From positions 1-57,122 of the forward strand of contig CAKUAM010000002.1 in NCBI GenBank assembly GCA_934636305.1: a stretch of DNA of 57,122 nt. The letters are read 5' to 3'. Positions within the stretch are counted from its first letter, which is position 1, and each line of letters begins with the position of its first letter. The notes under the pieces are model-generated. The model had not been told where the DNA came from. It ran no database searches and saw nothing but the letters and a program-made list of their open reading frames with translations. The position numbers and the translations under genes are program-made. Origin of the DNA: an uncultured Oscillospiraceae bacterium. Its GTDB lineage: Bacteria > Bacillota > Clostridia > Oscillospirales > Oscillospiraceae. Positions 8,479-17,843 of the stretch are shown here, piece after piece.

Positions 8479-9900
8479 TCAGCGGGGATTCGTTTCCTGC
8501 GCGTTTCTTCCGACGAGGGACCATGTTGTGCACCCCGTAATCGTCACGTCCATAAACTGTCCGATCAGGCTGTCATCGCCTTCGAACCGGACGAGCCGGC
8601 CGCCCTCTGTGCGGGCCGTCAGCATATCCTTATCGCGGCCATCGACAAGAACGCGGACAGTCCTGCCGATGTAGCCCTGATGAATTTCCAGCGAGATGCG
8701 GTTCTGCGTGTCGCACAGCCGGTCAAAGCGGCGGTTTTTCTCCTCCTTGGGCGTGGGATCATCCATCTTTGCGGCGGGCGTGCCTGCGCGCGGGGAGAAA
8801 ATAAAGGTAAACAGCGCGTCATAGCGCACCTGCTCAATCAGGCTGATGGTGTCCTCAAATTCCTCTGCGGTCTCGCCGGGGAAGCCGACGATGACGTCGC
8901 TGGTCAGCACCAGATCCGGCATGATTTCCCGGCCGTAGCGCGCCAGCTTCAGATATTCTTCGCGGGTATAGCGGCGGTTCATTGCCTTCAGGATCCGGTC
9001 ATTGCCGGACTGGAACGGCAAATGGAACTGCTTGGCGATTTTCGGGTATTTGGCAATTGTGTCAAAGAGCTTTTTGCTGGCATCCTTCGGGTGGCTTGTC
9101 ATGAACCGCAGCCAGAAGTCACCCGGCAGCTGCGCAATCTCGGCCATCAGATCCGCAAAATCAACACCAAGACCAAGATCCTTGCCGTAGGAGTTGACGT
9201 TCTGGCCGAGCAGCGTAATGTCCTTATAGCCGGCAGCGATCAGTCCCTTCACCTCTTCCAGGATTTCCTCCGGCCGGCGTGAGCGCTCCCGCCCGCGGAC
9301 ATAGGGTACAATGCAGTAAGAGCAGAAATTATTGCAGCCATACATGATGGATACCCACGCCTTGAACTCCGACGAGCGGACGACGGGGATGCCCTCGGCG
9401 ATGTTGCCGGCGGAATCCTCCACGGCAAAAATACGCTTGTTTGTGCGCAGGACACTCTGCAGAAGCTCCGGGAAACGCCAGAGCTCATGCGGGTTAAAGA
9501 CGCCGTCGACGTGGCGGTAGCTGTTTTTGATGCGTTCGACAACCTGCGGCTGGCCCATCATGCACCCGCACAGAAAGATCTTCTGGCCTGGATGGCGGGC
9601 CTTGGTGTGGACAAGCGCGCCGACGTTGCCGTAGACGCGGGTTTCCGCGTGCTCACGAATAGCGCAGGTGTTGATGACGATGCAGTCGGCCCCTTCCTCC
9701 GTGTCCACGATCTCATAGCCGCTTGCGCGCAGCATGCCGCGGATGCGCTCAGAATCGGCCTCATTCTGCTGACAGCCGTAGGTGTCGACGAACGCGCGCG
9801 GCGTTCTGCCGGATGCGGCCCAGTAGGCCCGGATGGCGCTGCAGATCTCTGCCTCACGGGCAAGCTCCTGCTGAGAAATGATGATGGGTTTTCGTTCCAC
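8479..9900 (-). CDS. miaB: tRNA-2-methylthio-N6-dimethylallyladenosine synthase MiaB
   Basis: A radical-SAM methylthiotransferase that converts i6A37 to ms2i6A37 in tRNA. 473 residues. The auxiliary-cluster cysteines lie in the N-terminal MTTase domain (DTYGCQQNEADSE, NTCAIREHAE, GCMMGQ). The radical-SAM CxxxCxxC motif is CNNFCSYC in MYGCNNFCSYCIVPYVRG, and a TRAM-like RNA-binding tail ends the protein. The start codon is GTG at 9900, with GGAGG eight bases upstream and a good promoter at 9936-9964. It is probably the first gene of the miaB-mutS-CPBP-mutL-miaA-hfq unit. Having miaB and miaA in one unit keeps both steps of A37 modification together. Confidence 0.96.
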   Translation of the reverse strand: MERKPIIISQQELAREAEICSAIRAYWAASGRTPRAFVDTYGCQQNEADSERIRGMLRASGYEIVDTEEGADCIVINTCAIREHAETRVYGNVGALVHTKARHPGQKIFLCGCMMGQPQVVERIKNSYRHVDGVFNPHELWRFPELLQSVLRTNKRIFAVEDSAGNIAEGIPVVRSSEFKAWVSIMYGCNNFCSYCIVPYVRGRERSRRPEEILEEVKGLIAAGYKDITLLGQNVNSYGKDLGLGVDFADLMAEIAQLPGDFWLRFMTSHPKDASKKLFDTIAKYPKIAKQFHLPFQSGNDRILKAMNRRYTREEYLKLARYGREIMPDLVLTSDVIVGFPGETAEEFEDTISLIEQVRYDALFTFIFSPRAGTPAAKMDDPTPKEEKNRRFDRLCDTQNRISLEIHQGYIGRTVRVLVDGRDKDMLTARTEGGRLVRFEGDDSLIGQFMDVTITGCTTWSLVGRNAQETNPR

Positions 9901-9935
9901 GGTAAAATCCTCCGAACTGCATAACTTAACAATTT

Positions 9936-9964
9936 ATTATATCAGATACGCAGATTTTTTGCAA
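9936..9964 (-). promoter_or_regulatory. Sigma-A promoter for the miaB-mutS-mutL-miaA-hfq unit
   Basis: On the minus strand, -35 TTGCAA, a 17-base spacer and -10 TATAAT, about 30 bases upstream of the miaB ribosome binding site. No comparable promoter was noticed within the gene chain to its left. Confidence 0.7.
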
Positions 9965-9980
9965 TCGCCGACGCACAGAA

Positions 9981-10010
9981 AGAGGCCGGCTGCCAGATGC
10001 AGCGGCCTCT
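9981..10010 (-). terminator. Intrinsic terminator after the WYL regulator
   Basis: AGAGGCC-GCTGC pairs with GCAGC-CGGCCTCT (one bulge) just downstream of the minus-strand stop at 10015 and is followed on that strand by TTTCTGT. Confidence 0.6.
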
Positions 10011-10014
10011 TGGC

Positions 10015-11001
10015 TTATGGCTGTCCTTCGTTGGCATCCGCGGCGGCGCGGCAAAGCTGCAGATACGCTTCGCGCACATGCGAGGGGCCAAGGATGCTTG
10101 CCCGGCCGCCGAAGGAGGCAAGCCAGCCGAAAAAGTTGGGCGATACGGCAACGTTCACCGTGCAGGTAAACGCATCCTCCCCGTGCGGAATGCACATCAC
10201 ATCCGGGCCGAACCGGTCGCGCACGACGCCGGACAGGCTGCGGGCAAACTGCAGCCGCACCTGCTCCTGCGGGCCGCCGAACATGCCGAATACGGTCTTT
10301 TCGTACTGCGCCATGTCGAGCGCGCGGGCCTGCGCGTCCATCAGGCGCGGCTGGCCGGTCAGATGGATCTGTGCCATCTTGTCCACGCGGTAATGCGTCA
10401 GACCGTGGCGCGCAGAGCCTGCGATGAGATAATAGTTTTCGTCCTGCCAGCACAGCGCATAGGGGCTGGCCTCATAGGTGCCGGGGCGGTAACGGCGCGA
10501 GCCGTCAAGATCCCAGTCAAAATAGCGGAACGTGACGCGGCTGTTTTGCGCGATGGCGTCATGCAGGATATCCACGGAGTAATAGACGCTTTCGTTCATC
10601 GTTTTCACGCGTCCGGCCACCGTGACCTGCCGGCGCAGGCTGCGGGCCTCCTGCCGGCTTGTCAGGGTAGAAAGCTTCTCAATGAGCTGCATGGATTTGC
10701 GCTCGGAGAGGAACCGGCTGGCCTGCACTGCGTCGACCAGCAGCTTCAGCTCCGGCAGCTCAAACAGGCGCGAGGCAAGAAAGTAGCCGCCGCCCTGGCC
10801 GCGGACAGAAACAATATCCATGCCGGACTGCTGCAGGGCGGCAATATCGGCAATGACGCTTTTCCGCTCTGCCTGAATACCGCGCAGCGAAAGCGCGTCA
10901 AGAATGTCCTGCGTGGTAAGCCGGTGCTGCTCGTCGGACTGCTGTTCAAGAATTTCACGGATATACAGCAGCTTCAGCTTCTGATTTTCTGTGCCTGCCA
11001 T
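10015..11001 (-). CDS. WYL-domain transcriptional regulator (YafY/DeoR-like HTH)
   Basis: 328 residues. The N-terminal winged helix-turn-helix (about 1-70) contains [10 protein letters not shown] and the [16 protein letters not shown] recognition region. The middle and C-terminal part is a WYL domain (about 140-220, with [15 protein letters not shown]) and a WCX-type C-terminal segment. WYL domains sense nucleic-acid or nucleotide ligands, and several regulate DNA-damage or defence genes. The ATG at 11001 has GGGAGG eight bases upstream. The gene is divergent from endonuclease IV with about 130 bases between starts, so it may regulate itself and nfo; this is inference from position only. Confidence 0.85.
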   Translation of the reverse strand: MAGTENQKLKLLYIREILEQQSDEQHRLTTQDILDALSLRGIQAERKSVIADIAALQQSGMDIVSVRGQGGGYFLASRLFELPELKLLVDAVQASRFLSERKSMQLIEKLSTLTSRQEARSLRRQVTVAGRVKTMNESVYYSVDILHDAIAQNSRVTFRYFDWDLDGSRRYRPGTYEASPYALCWQDENYYLIAGSARHGLTHYRVDKMAQIHLTGQPRLMDAQARALDMAQYEKTVFGMFGGPQEQVRLQFARSLSGVVRDRFGPDVMCIPHGEDAFTCTVNVAVSPNFFGWLASFGGRASILGPSHVREAYLQLCRAAADANEGQP

Positions 11002-11032
11002 GGCTGCGTCCCTCCCCTGCCGGTATTCATTT

Positions 11033-11061
11033 ATTGTACAGAATCTGCTGCCGGTCAGCAA
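11033..11061 (-). promoter_or_regulatory. Promoter of the WYL regulator
   Basis: Minus strand -35 TTGCTG, 17-base spacer, -10 TACAAT, ending about 31 bases before the chosen ATG at 11001. Confidence 0.55.
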
Positions 11062-11067
11062 GTGCAA

Positions 11068-11096
11068 TTGCAGATTTTCTGCAGATATGATACAAT
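11068..11096 (+). promoter_or_regulatory. Promoter of endonuclease IV
   Basis: Plus strand -35 TTGCAG, 17-base spacer, -10 TACAAT, with an overlapping second hexamer TATAAT at 11096-11101. It lies back to back with the WYL gene promoter, only seven bases between the two -35 boxes. Confidence 0.6.
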
Positions 11097-11131
11097 ATAA
11101 TAAACTATTTGCTGTATGCAGGAGGATCCAT

Positions 11132-11962
11132 ATGCTCTATCTCGGCTGTCACCTTTCCTCGGCCAAGGGCTTTGCCGCCATGGGCCGCACCGCGCTGGAC
11201 ATTGGCGCCAATACCTTTCAGTTTTTTACGCGCAATCCGCGCGGCGGCGCAGCCAGGGCTGTGGACGAGCAGGACGCCGCAGCGCTTTGCGCGATGCAGC
11301 AGGCCGGGACAATTGGCCCCATTGTGGCGCATGCGCCATATACGGTCAACCCCTGCTCCAAGGATGCGCATACGCGCGAATTTGCCCGGCAGACGCTGGC
11401 TGACGATCTGAAGCGGATGGAATATATCCCGGGAAATCTCTACAATTTTCATCCGGGCAGCCATGTGGGACAGGGTGTTGAGACGGGCATTGCGCAGATT
11501 GCAGCGTGCCTCGACGAGGTCATGTTCCCCGGCCAGAAAACGACGGTCCTGCTGGAGACGATGGCCGGCAAGGGCAGCGAGGTCGGCAGCCGCTTTGAGG
11601 AGCTGCGCGCCATCATTGACCGCTGCCAGTACGGCGCGTCCATCGGCGTCTGCCTTGACACGTGCCACGTGAGTGACGCCGGGTATGACATTGCGCATGA
11701 TCTGGACGGCGTGCTGGCGGAGTTTGACCGTGTGCTCGGCCTGGACCGGCTGCGCGCGCTGCATCTCAACGACAGCAAAAATCCGCTTGGCGCGCATAAG
11801 GACCGCCATGAAAAGATCGGCAAGGGCTATCTTGGCCTGGAGGCATTTGTACGCATCATCAACTGCCCCGCGCTGCAGGGCCTGCCGATGGTGCTGGAGA
11901 CGCCGAACGAGCTGGATGGCTATGCGGCGGAGATCCGGCTGCTGCGCGCACAGCAGGCTTGA
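11132..11962 (+). CDS. nfo: Deoxyribonuclease IV (apurinic/apyrimidinic endonuclease, Nfo)
   Basis: Cleaves DNA 5' to abasic sites in base-excision repair. 276 residues, the normal size, with a TIM-barrel AP-endonuclease-2 fold. The tri-zinc ligands can be placed in [42 protein letters not shown] and VLETPNE. The ATG at 11132 follows AGGAGG. It is divergent from a WYL regulator and followed by the AI-2E-type permease after 77 bases, so it may be transcribed with the envelope genes. Confidence 0.95.
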   Translation: MLYLGCHLSSAKGFAAMGRTALDIGANTFQFFTRNPRGGAARAVDEQDAAALCAMQQAGTIGPIVAHAPYTVNPCSKDAHTREFARQTLADDLKRMEYIPGNLYNFHPGSHVGQGVETGIAQIAACLDEVMFPGQKTTVLLETMAGKGSEVGSRFEELRAIIDRCQYGASIGVCLDTCHVSDAGYDIAHDLDGVLAEFDRVLGLDRLRALHLNDSKNPLGAHKDRHEKIGKGYLGLEAFVRIINCPALQGLPMVLETPNELDGYAAEIRLLRAQQA

Positions 11963-12039
11963 CCGGCTGATGCGGGATATGGTAGTATGCAAAAAAAAGA
12001 ACAGCGCGGCGCCGGCCGCGCAGAGGGGGATGTGAGGAC

Positions 12040-13296
12040 GTGGAGCAGCGCAATAACCGAAGCTATGTGAAGTGGGGCCTGACGGCACTGGGCGTTATTT
12101 TCATCAGTATCCTGCTGGTGGTGATTTTTACGGATCTGCCGGGCTTCTTTTCCGTGATAAAGGGGCTGCAGGCCATTCTGGAGCCGATTGTTTTCGGCGT
12201 TGTGATTGCCTTCCTGCTCAACCCGATCGTGCGCTTTTTTGATGGGCGGCTCATCCCGCTTCTGGGACGGAAAACAAAGCTCAAGCCGGAGACGATCAAA
12301 AAGCTCAGCCGCGCGACAGGCATTGTGGCGGCTCTGATTCTGGCGGCTCTGATTTTGTATGCGTTTTTCTCCATGCTGCTGCCGCAGCTGTATGACAGCG
12401 TAGTGGGCATTGTGGATAACGCGGAAAATTATTATGCCAGCATAGATACCTGGGTGACGAACCTCCTGGAGGATAATCCGGCGCTGCAGGGCTATGTAGA
12501 TACGGCGCTTGGCAAGATCTATGAGTTTATCAACAACTGGATCACAACCACCTTTTTGCAGGATGTGCAGAAGCTTCTGAGCACGCTGACCTCGTCTGTG
12601 GTGTCCGTGGTCAAGAGCCTGATGAACTTTCTGATCGGCTTTGTGGCGTCGGTGTATATCCTGTGGTCCAAGGACACGTTTCAGGCGCAGAGCAAGAAGC
12701 TGATTGTCGCCGTGTTCTCTCCGAAGCATGCCGATTACATGTTCTATCTTGGCCGCAATATTTACCGCGTGTTCAATGGCTTTGTCATCGGCAAGATTGT
12801 CGACTCCGCAATCATTGGCATCCTGTGCTACATCGGCCTTCTGGTGCTCAAAATGCCGTATCCCGCGCTCGTGGCCACGGTGGTCGGCGTAACAAATGTA
12901 ATCCCCTTCTTCGGCCCGATCATCGGCGCAGTGCCGTGCGGATTTTTGATACTGCTGGTCAACCCGCTGCAGGCGTTCTATTTCGTCATCTTCGTGTTCA
13001 TCCTGCAGCAGCTGGACGGCAACGTGATTGGCCCGAGGATCCTTGGCAACACAGTCGGTATTTCCGGCTTTTGGGTACTTACCTCCATCACATTGGCGGC
13101 CAGCCTGTTCGGCTTTGCCGGGATGATCCTCGGCGTGCCGGTGTTCGCGGTCATTTACACACTGATCTCAGATTCTGTCAACAACCGTCTGCGGAAAAAG
13201 AAGCAGACCACAGATACAAACGCATATTATTCCGTCCAGCAGGTTTCCGATCTGCCGCAGACGGACGAAGCAAAGCAGGACGCTCCGAACGCATAA
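12040..13296 (+). CDS. AI-2E-family (PerM/YtvI-like) transmembrane protein
   Basis: 418 residues with about eight membrane segments in the usual 2+1+5 arrangement: a hydrophobic pair at about 10-65, a third at about 85-115, a soluble amphipathic region at about 125-190, then a C-terminal block containing GVTNVIPFFGPIIGAVP and QQLDGNVIGPRILGNTVGIS, which are family signatures. Members are permeases or antiporters; the name does not prove autoinducer transport. The start is GTG at 12040 with GAGG-type pairing just upstream. The last 30 residues are polar and cytoplasmic-looking. It precedes the FHA-FtsW gene by about 40 bases. Confidence 0.88.
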   Translation: MEQRNNRSYVKWGLTALGVIFISILLVVIFTDLPGFFSVIKGLQAILEPIVFGVVIAFLLNPIVRFFDGRLIPLLGRKTKLKPETIKKLSRATGIVAALILAALILYAFFSMLLPQLYDSVVGIVDNAENYYASIDTWVTNLLEDNPALQGYVDTALGKIYEFINNWITTTFLQDVQKLLSTLTSSVVSVVKSLMNFLIGFVASVYILWSKDTFQAQSKKLIVAVFSPKHADYMFYLGRNIYRVFNGFVIGKIVDSAIIGILCYIGLLVLKMPYPALVATVVGVTNVIPFFGPIIGAVPCGFLILLVNPLQAFYFVIFVFILQQLDGNVIGPRILGNTVGISGFWVLTSITLAASLFGFAGMILGVPVFAVIYTLISDSVNNRLRKKKQTTDTNAYYSVQQVSDLPQTDEAKQDAPNA

Positions 13297-13333
13297 GCGC
13301 GGGCGTGCCTGCATGAAAGATTGGAGCTGTTTC

Positions 13334-15133
13334 ATGCAAGAAGCATTGACCACCTTTTTTTCAAAACTGGAACCGGTGCCGTGGCTGTGCTATGTGTTTC
13401 CGGTGCTGGCGCTGGGGATCCTGATCCGCTGCGCGGTGAGTCTGCTGACGTTCCGGCGCGAGCCGGAGGTCTGGGCCTGGCTCACGACACCCGATGGGGA
13501 GCATATCCCGGTCACACATTGGGAAAGTCTTGTCGGGCGCGGCGCGGGCTGTGATGTGCAGCTGGGCTATCCGACAATCTCCCGCACACATGCGGTACTG
13601 ACGCGCTATGACGACGGCAGCTGGTCCATTTCAGATGCACAGTCGAAATCCGGCGTTTTTGTGGATGGGAAGCAGGTCGACACGGCGGCTGTCCGCTTCG
13701 GCGATGTGATTACGATGGGAGGCGTCAACTTTACGCTCGTGCCCATCACGGCGGAGCAGGAGCGCATTCAGGCAGGTACGCGGACACGTGCAGGGCTGCA
13801 TGTGCATCAGGTGCCGACGCTGCTGCTTCTGACGCTGTTCCAGCTTCTGACGGCAATGCAGCTGGTGCTGGGCGGTGGGGATCCGCTGCTGGAGCTGACA
13901 GCCTTCGGCGGGCTGATTGCGCTTGAGTGGGCGCTGTATCTTGGCCTGCGGATTTTCCGCCGGACCGGCTTTGAGGCGGAGACGCTGGCATTTTTCCTGT
14001 GTACGCTGGGGCTTGCCGTGGTGTCGAGCTCAGCGCCGGAAAGCCTTGTGAAGGAGCTTTTGGCCATTGTGGCCGGTGTGGCGGTGTTTTTGGCGGTATG
14101 CTGGTCGCTGCGCGATCTGGAGCGGGCCAAGACAGTCCGGTACCTGGCGGCAATCGCGGGGATGGGCCTTCTGGTATTTAACCTGGTGTTCGGCGTGGAA
14201 AAATACGGTGCGCGCAACTGGATCCAGCTTGGGCCTGTGTCGTTCCAGCCGTCGGAGTTTGTGAAAATCTGCTTTATCTATGTCGGCGCGTCTACGCTGT
14301 CGCGGCTCATGGCAAAGCGGAATATTATCCTGTTTATTGCGTATTCTGCAGCAATCTGCGGCTGCCTGGCGCTTATGAAGGATTTTGGCACGGCTGTGAT
14401 TTTCTTTGTGGCGTTTCTTGTCATCGCGTTCATGCGCTCCGGCAATTTTGCAACCATTGCGCTGGCTGTTGCAGCCACTGGCTTTGCCGGTGTGCTGGTG
14501 CTGCGGTTCCTGCCGTATGCGATGAACCGCTTTTCTGCCTGGGGGCATGTGTGGGAATATGCGCTGACGACGGGCTATTCCCAGACGCGCTCCATGATGT
14601 GCATCGCCTCGGGCGGCCTGTTTGGGCTCGGGCCGGGCAGTGGATGGCTCAAGTATGTTGCGGCCTCGGATACAGATCTGGTCTTTGCGTTTGTCTCCGA
14701 GGAGTGGGGGCTGATTATGGCGGTACTGATGGTGGCGTGCATTGTGGTGCTGGCGTGCTTCGTTGTGCGCGCAGCGCCGGCAGGCCGCAGCTGCTTTTAT
14801 ACGATCGGCGCGTGCGCAGCGGTGACGATTATGGTCACACAGACGATTCTCAATGTGTTTGGTATGGCGGATTTTCTGCCGCTTACGGGCGTTACGTTCC
14901 CGTTTGTGTCCAACGGCGGCTCAAGCATGGTCTGTGTCTGGGGGTTGTTGGCCTTCATCAAGGCTGCTGATACCAGGCAGAATGCAAGCTTTGCCATCCG
15001 TCTGCCGCGCGGTGTGCGGCAGATCCAGGCAGAGCAGGATGAGGAGGAGCTGCAGGAGGAGGAAAACGAACGGGACGCTGCAGAGCAGGATGATGTTGTC
15101 TGGCGCCCGCAGCAGAAGGAGGCGCGCAGATGA
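13334..15133 (+). CDS. FHA-domain / FtsW-RodA-SpoVE fusion protein
   Basis: 599 residues. One N-terminal membrane segment (about 17-38), then a cytoplasmic FHA domain (about 48-138: SLVGRGAGCDV, SRTHAVL at 83-89, SKSGVFVDG), then about ten membrane segments of the SEDS polymerase family with QPSEFVKICFI and GVTFPFVSNGGSSM. SEDS proteins polymerise lipid II glycan strands with a class-B PBP, which is the next gene (four-base overlap). The acidic tail after the last helix is rich in Glu and Asp. The ATG at 13334 has GGAG eight bases upstream; an ATG 21 bases earlier has none. The FHA domain suggests control by a Ser/Thr kinase; no kinase gene is in the window. Confidence 0.9.
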   Translation: MQEALTTFFSKLEPVPWLCYVFPVLALGILIRCAVSLLTFRREPEVWAWLTTPDGEHIPVTHWESLVGRGAGCDVQLGYPTISRTHAVLTRYDDGSWSISDAQSKSGVFVDGKQVDTAAVRFGDVITMGGVNFTLVPITAEQERIQAGTRTRAGLHVHQVPTLLLLTLFQLLTAMQLVLGGGDPLLELTAFGGLIALEWALYLGLRIFRRTGFEAETLAFFLCTLGLAVVSSSAPESLVKELLAIVAGVAVFLAVCWSLRDLERAKTVRYLAAIAGMGLLVFNLVFGVEKYGARNWIQLGPVSFQPSEFVKICFIYVGASTLSRLMAKRNIILFIAYSAAICGCLALMKDFGTAVIFFVAFLVIAFMRSGNFATIALAVAATGFAGVLVLRFLPYAMNRFSAWGHVWEYALTTGYSQTRSMMCIASGGLFGLGPGSGWLKYVAASDTDLVFAFVSEEWGLIMAVLMVACIVVLACFVVRAAPAGRSCFYTIGACAAVTIMVTQTILNVFGMADFLPLTGVTFPFVSNGGSSMVCVWGLLAFIKAADTRQNASFAIRLPRGVRQIQAEQDEEELQEEENERDAAEQDDVVWRPQQKEARR

Positions 15134-16509
15134 AAAAGGTATCCAGGCGCGCGCTGTTCGCGCTGGCACTGGCGGCCATTCTGGCAGTTGGAACGCTGGC
15201 GTTCTGCGTCAAATATGCGGTAAACGCAGAAAAGTGGGTCACATTTTCCGGCAGCCCGCACGTCTACACAGGGACCAATCTCACCGGCGGCAAAATTTAT
15301 GACCGGTCGGGTGTGCGGATCCTCAATACGACCGATGGCCGCGTCTACAGCGGCGATACGCTGGTGCGGGAGGCGACGGTGCATCTGCTGGGCGACCGGT
15401 ACGGCTATATCCGTGCGCCGCTTCTTGGCGTGTATGCCGAGCAGATGATCGGCTATGACAAGGTCACGGGCCTCAGCAGCGCGTCAAAGGGCGAGGCCAG
15501 TGCCCGCCTCACCATCAGCGCAGCGCTGCAGGCGGCAGCGCTGCAGGCGCTGGGCAGCTATCATGGGACGGTCGGCATCTATAATTACAAGACGGGCGAG
15601 ATCCTCTGCGCGGTGACAAGCCCGAGCTATGATCCGGACAATATCCCGGATATTGAGGGCGACACGAGCGGCGCGTACGACGGTGTGTATGTGAACCGTT
15701 TCTTTGACGCTTCGTATACGCCGGGATCGATTTTCAAGCTGGTCACGGCGGCAGCTGCGCTGGAGACAATCTCTGATGCGCAGTCGATCCGTGATACGTG
15801 CCAGGGCAAGACGATCATCGGCGGACAGCAGATCATCTGCATGGGCACGCACGGGGAGCTCACCATGAGCCAGGCATTGGCGCATTCGTGCAATGTCTAC
15901 TTCGGCGATCTGGCTGTGCAGGTGGGGAAAAATACGCTGCAGCGTTATTGTGACCGGCTGGGACTCGATGGGACGCTGGACTGCGACGGCTATACTGCGC
16001 GATCCAAGGTGGATCTGTCCGACGCGGACGATGGGAGCGTTGCATGGGCCGGGATCGGCCAGTATACCGATCAGGTGACAGCGCTGCAGTTTATGCGCTA
16101 TATGGGCGTGATTGCCGGCGGCGGGGAGGCGGCGGAGCCGTATCTGATGGAGAAAATCTCCCGTGCGGGGCAGAGCGTCTATGAGGCGAAAACCGTGATG
16201 ACCGGCAGGCTTCTGTCGGCAGAGACCTGTACGGCGCTGGGTGAGATGATGCGCAGCGCGGTTGTGAACCAGTACGGCGCGTGGCAGTTCGGCACGCTGG
16301 GCGTCTGCGGCAAATCCGGCACAGCAGAGCGGGAGAATGGCGCGGCTGACGCCATGTTCGCGGGCTTTGTGCAGGATGAAGCGTATCCGCTGGCCTTCGT
16401 TGTGTTTGTGGAGCAGGGCGGCTCCGGCAGTCAGGTCGCTGTGCCGATTGCGGCAAAGGTGCTTGATGCCTGCCGCCAGATGCTCGATACCCCGAATCCA
16501 AATTCGTAA
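15130..16509 (+). CDS. Penicillin-binding protein, transpeptidase (class B-like, PbpA type)
   Basis: 459 residues. A short cytoplasmic tail and signal anchor (about 7-30), a small pedestal domain, then a transpeptidase domain with all three active-site motifs: SxxK as SIFK (Ser200, Lys203), SxN as SCN in AHSCNVYFGDL, and KSGT in VCGKSGTAE. It cross-links peptidoglycan outside the membrane. It starts inside the end of the SEDS gene (ATGA overlap), the usual pairing of a glycan polymerase with its transpeptidase. With no PASTA repeats and only 459 residues it resembles the small PbpA partner of FHA-containing FtsW proteins in actinobacteria and Clostridia. Confidence 0.93.
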   Translation: MKKVSRRALFALALAAILAVGTLAFCVKYAVNAEKWVTFSGSPHVYTGTNLTGGKIYDRSGVRILNTTDGRVYSGDTLVREATVHLLGDRYGYIRAPLLGVYAEQMIGYDKVTGLSSASKGEASARLTISAALQAAALQALGSYHGTVGIYNYKTGEILCAVTSPSYDPDNIPDIEGDTSGAYDGVYVNRFFDASYTPGSIFKLVTAAAALETISDAQSIRDTCQGKTIIGGQQIICMGTHGELTMSQALAHSCNVYFGDLAVQVGKNTLQRYCDRLGLDGTLDCDGYTARSKVDLSDADDGSVAWAGIGQYTDQVTALQFMRYMGVIAGGGEAAEPYLMEKISRAGQSVYEAKTVMTGRLLSAETCTALGEMMRSAVVNQYGAWQFGTLGVCGKSGTAERENGAADAMFAGFVQDEAYPLAFVVFVEQGGSGSQVAVPIAAKVLDACRQMLDTPNPNS

Positions 16510-16522
16510 GGAGAACACAGCT

Positions 16523-17788
16523 ATGACAGATTTTCATGCATTGATTGAGGAATATCGGGGGTGCGCATGCGGGCAGGCGCACGAATGCCAGATCCGGGAT
16601 ATCCGGATCGGCAGCGGCCTTGTGTCGCAGGTCGGGCAGATCCTGAAGGAAAACGGTTTCGGCAGCCGGCTGCTTTTGGCTGCGGATGTGCATACGCTTG
16701 CGGCGGCGGAGGGAATTTTGCCGTCACTGCGGGAGTTTACGCTGGTGCGGCACATCTGGCCGTCGATCCGCGTGGCCACCATGCAGGATGTGCAGGCCAT
16801 TGAAAATCAGCTCGATGCAGTCGATGGTGTGCTGGCCGTCGGAACCGGCTCTGTACACGATCCGTGCCGCCTTGCCTGCGCGCGGAAACATGTGCCGCTC
16901 TGCCTGTTTGCCACAGCGCCGTCCATGGATGGCTTTGCATCCTATTCTGCGCCCATTGTCGATGGCTGCTTCAAGATTACCTATCCGGCCAAGTGCCCGG
17001 AGGTTATTATCGGCGACACGAAAATTCTTGCCGCTGCGCCGGCCAGACTCAAATCTGCCGGCTTCGGCGACATGGTGTCCAAATATGTCGCGCTCATCGA
17101 CTGGCAGGTATCGAATCTGCTGACCGGGGAAAGCTATTGTGCGCGTGTGGCGGCACTGACGCGCAGAGCGGCGGATCAGATCTTTGCCATGGCTGACCGC
17201 GTCACCAAGCGTGACGAGGAAACCGCCGCGGCAATTTTTGAATCCCTTCTGCTGACGGGTATTGCCATGAGCTTTACCAAGACCTCACGCCCGGGAAGCG
17301 GCACGGAGCATATCATGGCCCATTTCTGGGAGTGTATGGATCTGCTGGCTGGCCGTACGCCGAATTTCCACGGAGAGGATGTCGGCGTGACGACGCTGCT
17401 GATTCTGGAGTATTACCAGAAGCTTGCCGGCCTGACGCGGGTGCAGGCGCACCCGGAGGTCTGCAACTGGGATGAGATTTACAGCATCTACGGGGAGCTG
17501 GCGCCGGACGTGCGCAGGCTCAACACGCCGGATACCATTACGGACGGCATTGACCCGCGCAAAATTGAGCAGCTGTGGCCGCAGATCCGGCAGATTGTGC
17601 AGAGCGTTCCATCTGCGGACGCGTGCCGCGCAGCAATGCAGAGGGCGGGCTGCCGCACCACGCCGGAGCAGGTCGGACGCGACGCGGACTTTACGCAGCT
17701 GAGCTTCCGGTACCATCCATATATGCGGCGGCGGCTCTCGTTAAAGCGCGTCAGTCATATGCTGCAGCTGCCGCCGGAGCTTCTTTAA
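16523..17788 (+). CDS. egsA: sn-glycerol-1-phosphate dehydrogenase (AraM/EgsA family)
   Basis: Reduces dihydroxyacetone phosphate to sn-glycerol-1-phosphate with NAD(P)H, a precursor of unusual glycerolipids. 421 residues of the iron-containing alcohol dehydrogenase superfamily. Visible motifs are the nucleotide-binding VLAVGTGSVHDPCR, substrate loop LFATAPSMDGFASYSAPI and metal-binding HIMAHFWE after KTSRPGSGTE. The ATG at 16523 follows AAGGAG, 13 bases after the PBP stop. In Bacillus the homologue (AraM) supplies heptaprenylglyceryl phosphate synthesis. Here it is linked to wall-synthesis genes, so a membrane-lipid role is inferred. Substrate preference is not proven by sequence. Confidence 0.88.
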   Translation: MTDFHALIEEYRGCACGQAHECQIRDIRIGSGLVSQVGQILKENGFGSRLLLAADVHTLAAAEGILPSLREFTLVRHIWPSIRVATMQDVQAIENQLDAVDGVLAVGTGSVHDPCRLACARKHVPLCLFATAPSMDGFASYSAPIVDGCFKITYPAKCPEVIIGDTKILAAAPARLKSAGFGDMVSKYVALIDWQVSNLLTGESYCARVAALTRRAADQIFAMADRVTKRDEETAAAIFESLLLTGIAMSFTKTSRPGSGTEHIMAHFWECMDLLAGRTPNFHGEDVGVTTLLILEYYQKLAGLTRVQAHPEVCNWDEIYSIYGELAPDVRRLNTPDTITDGIDPRKIEQLWPQIRQIVQSVPSADACRAAMQRAGCRTTPEQVGRDADFTQLSFRYHPYMRRRLSLKRVSHMLQLPPELL

Positions 17789-17843
17789 GCGCCGGCAGGC
17801 GCAATTTTCCCGGCCTGTGCCGGAGCATCCAAGGAGTGCAAGC

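Noticed and set aside
12040..13296. Quorum-sensing transporter
   Set aside because: The AI-2E family name alone is not evidence; no lsr or luxS gene is near.
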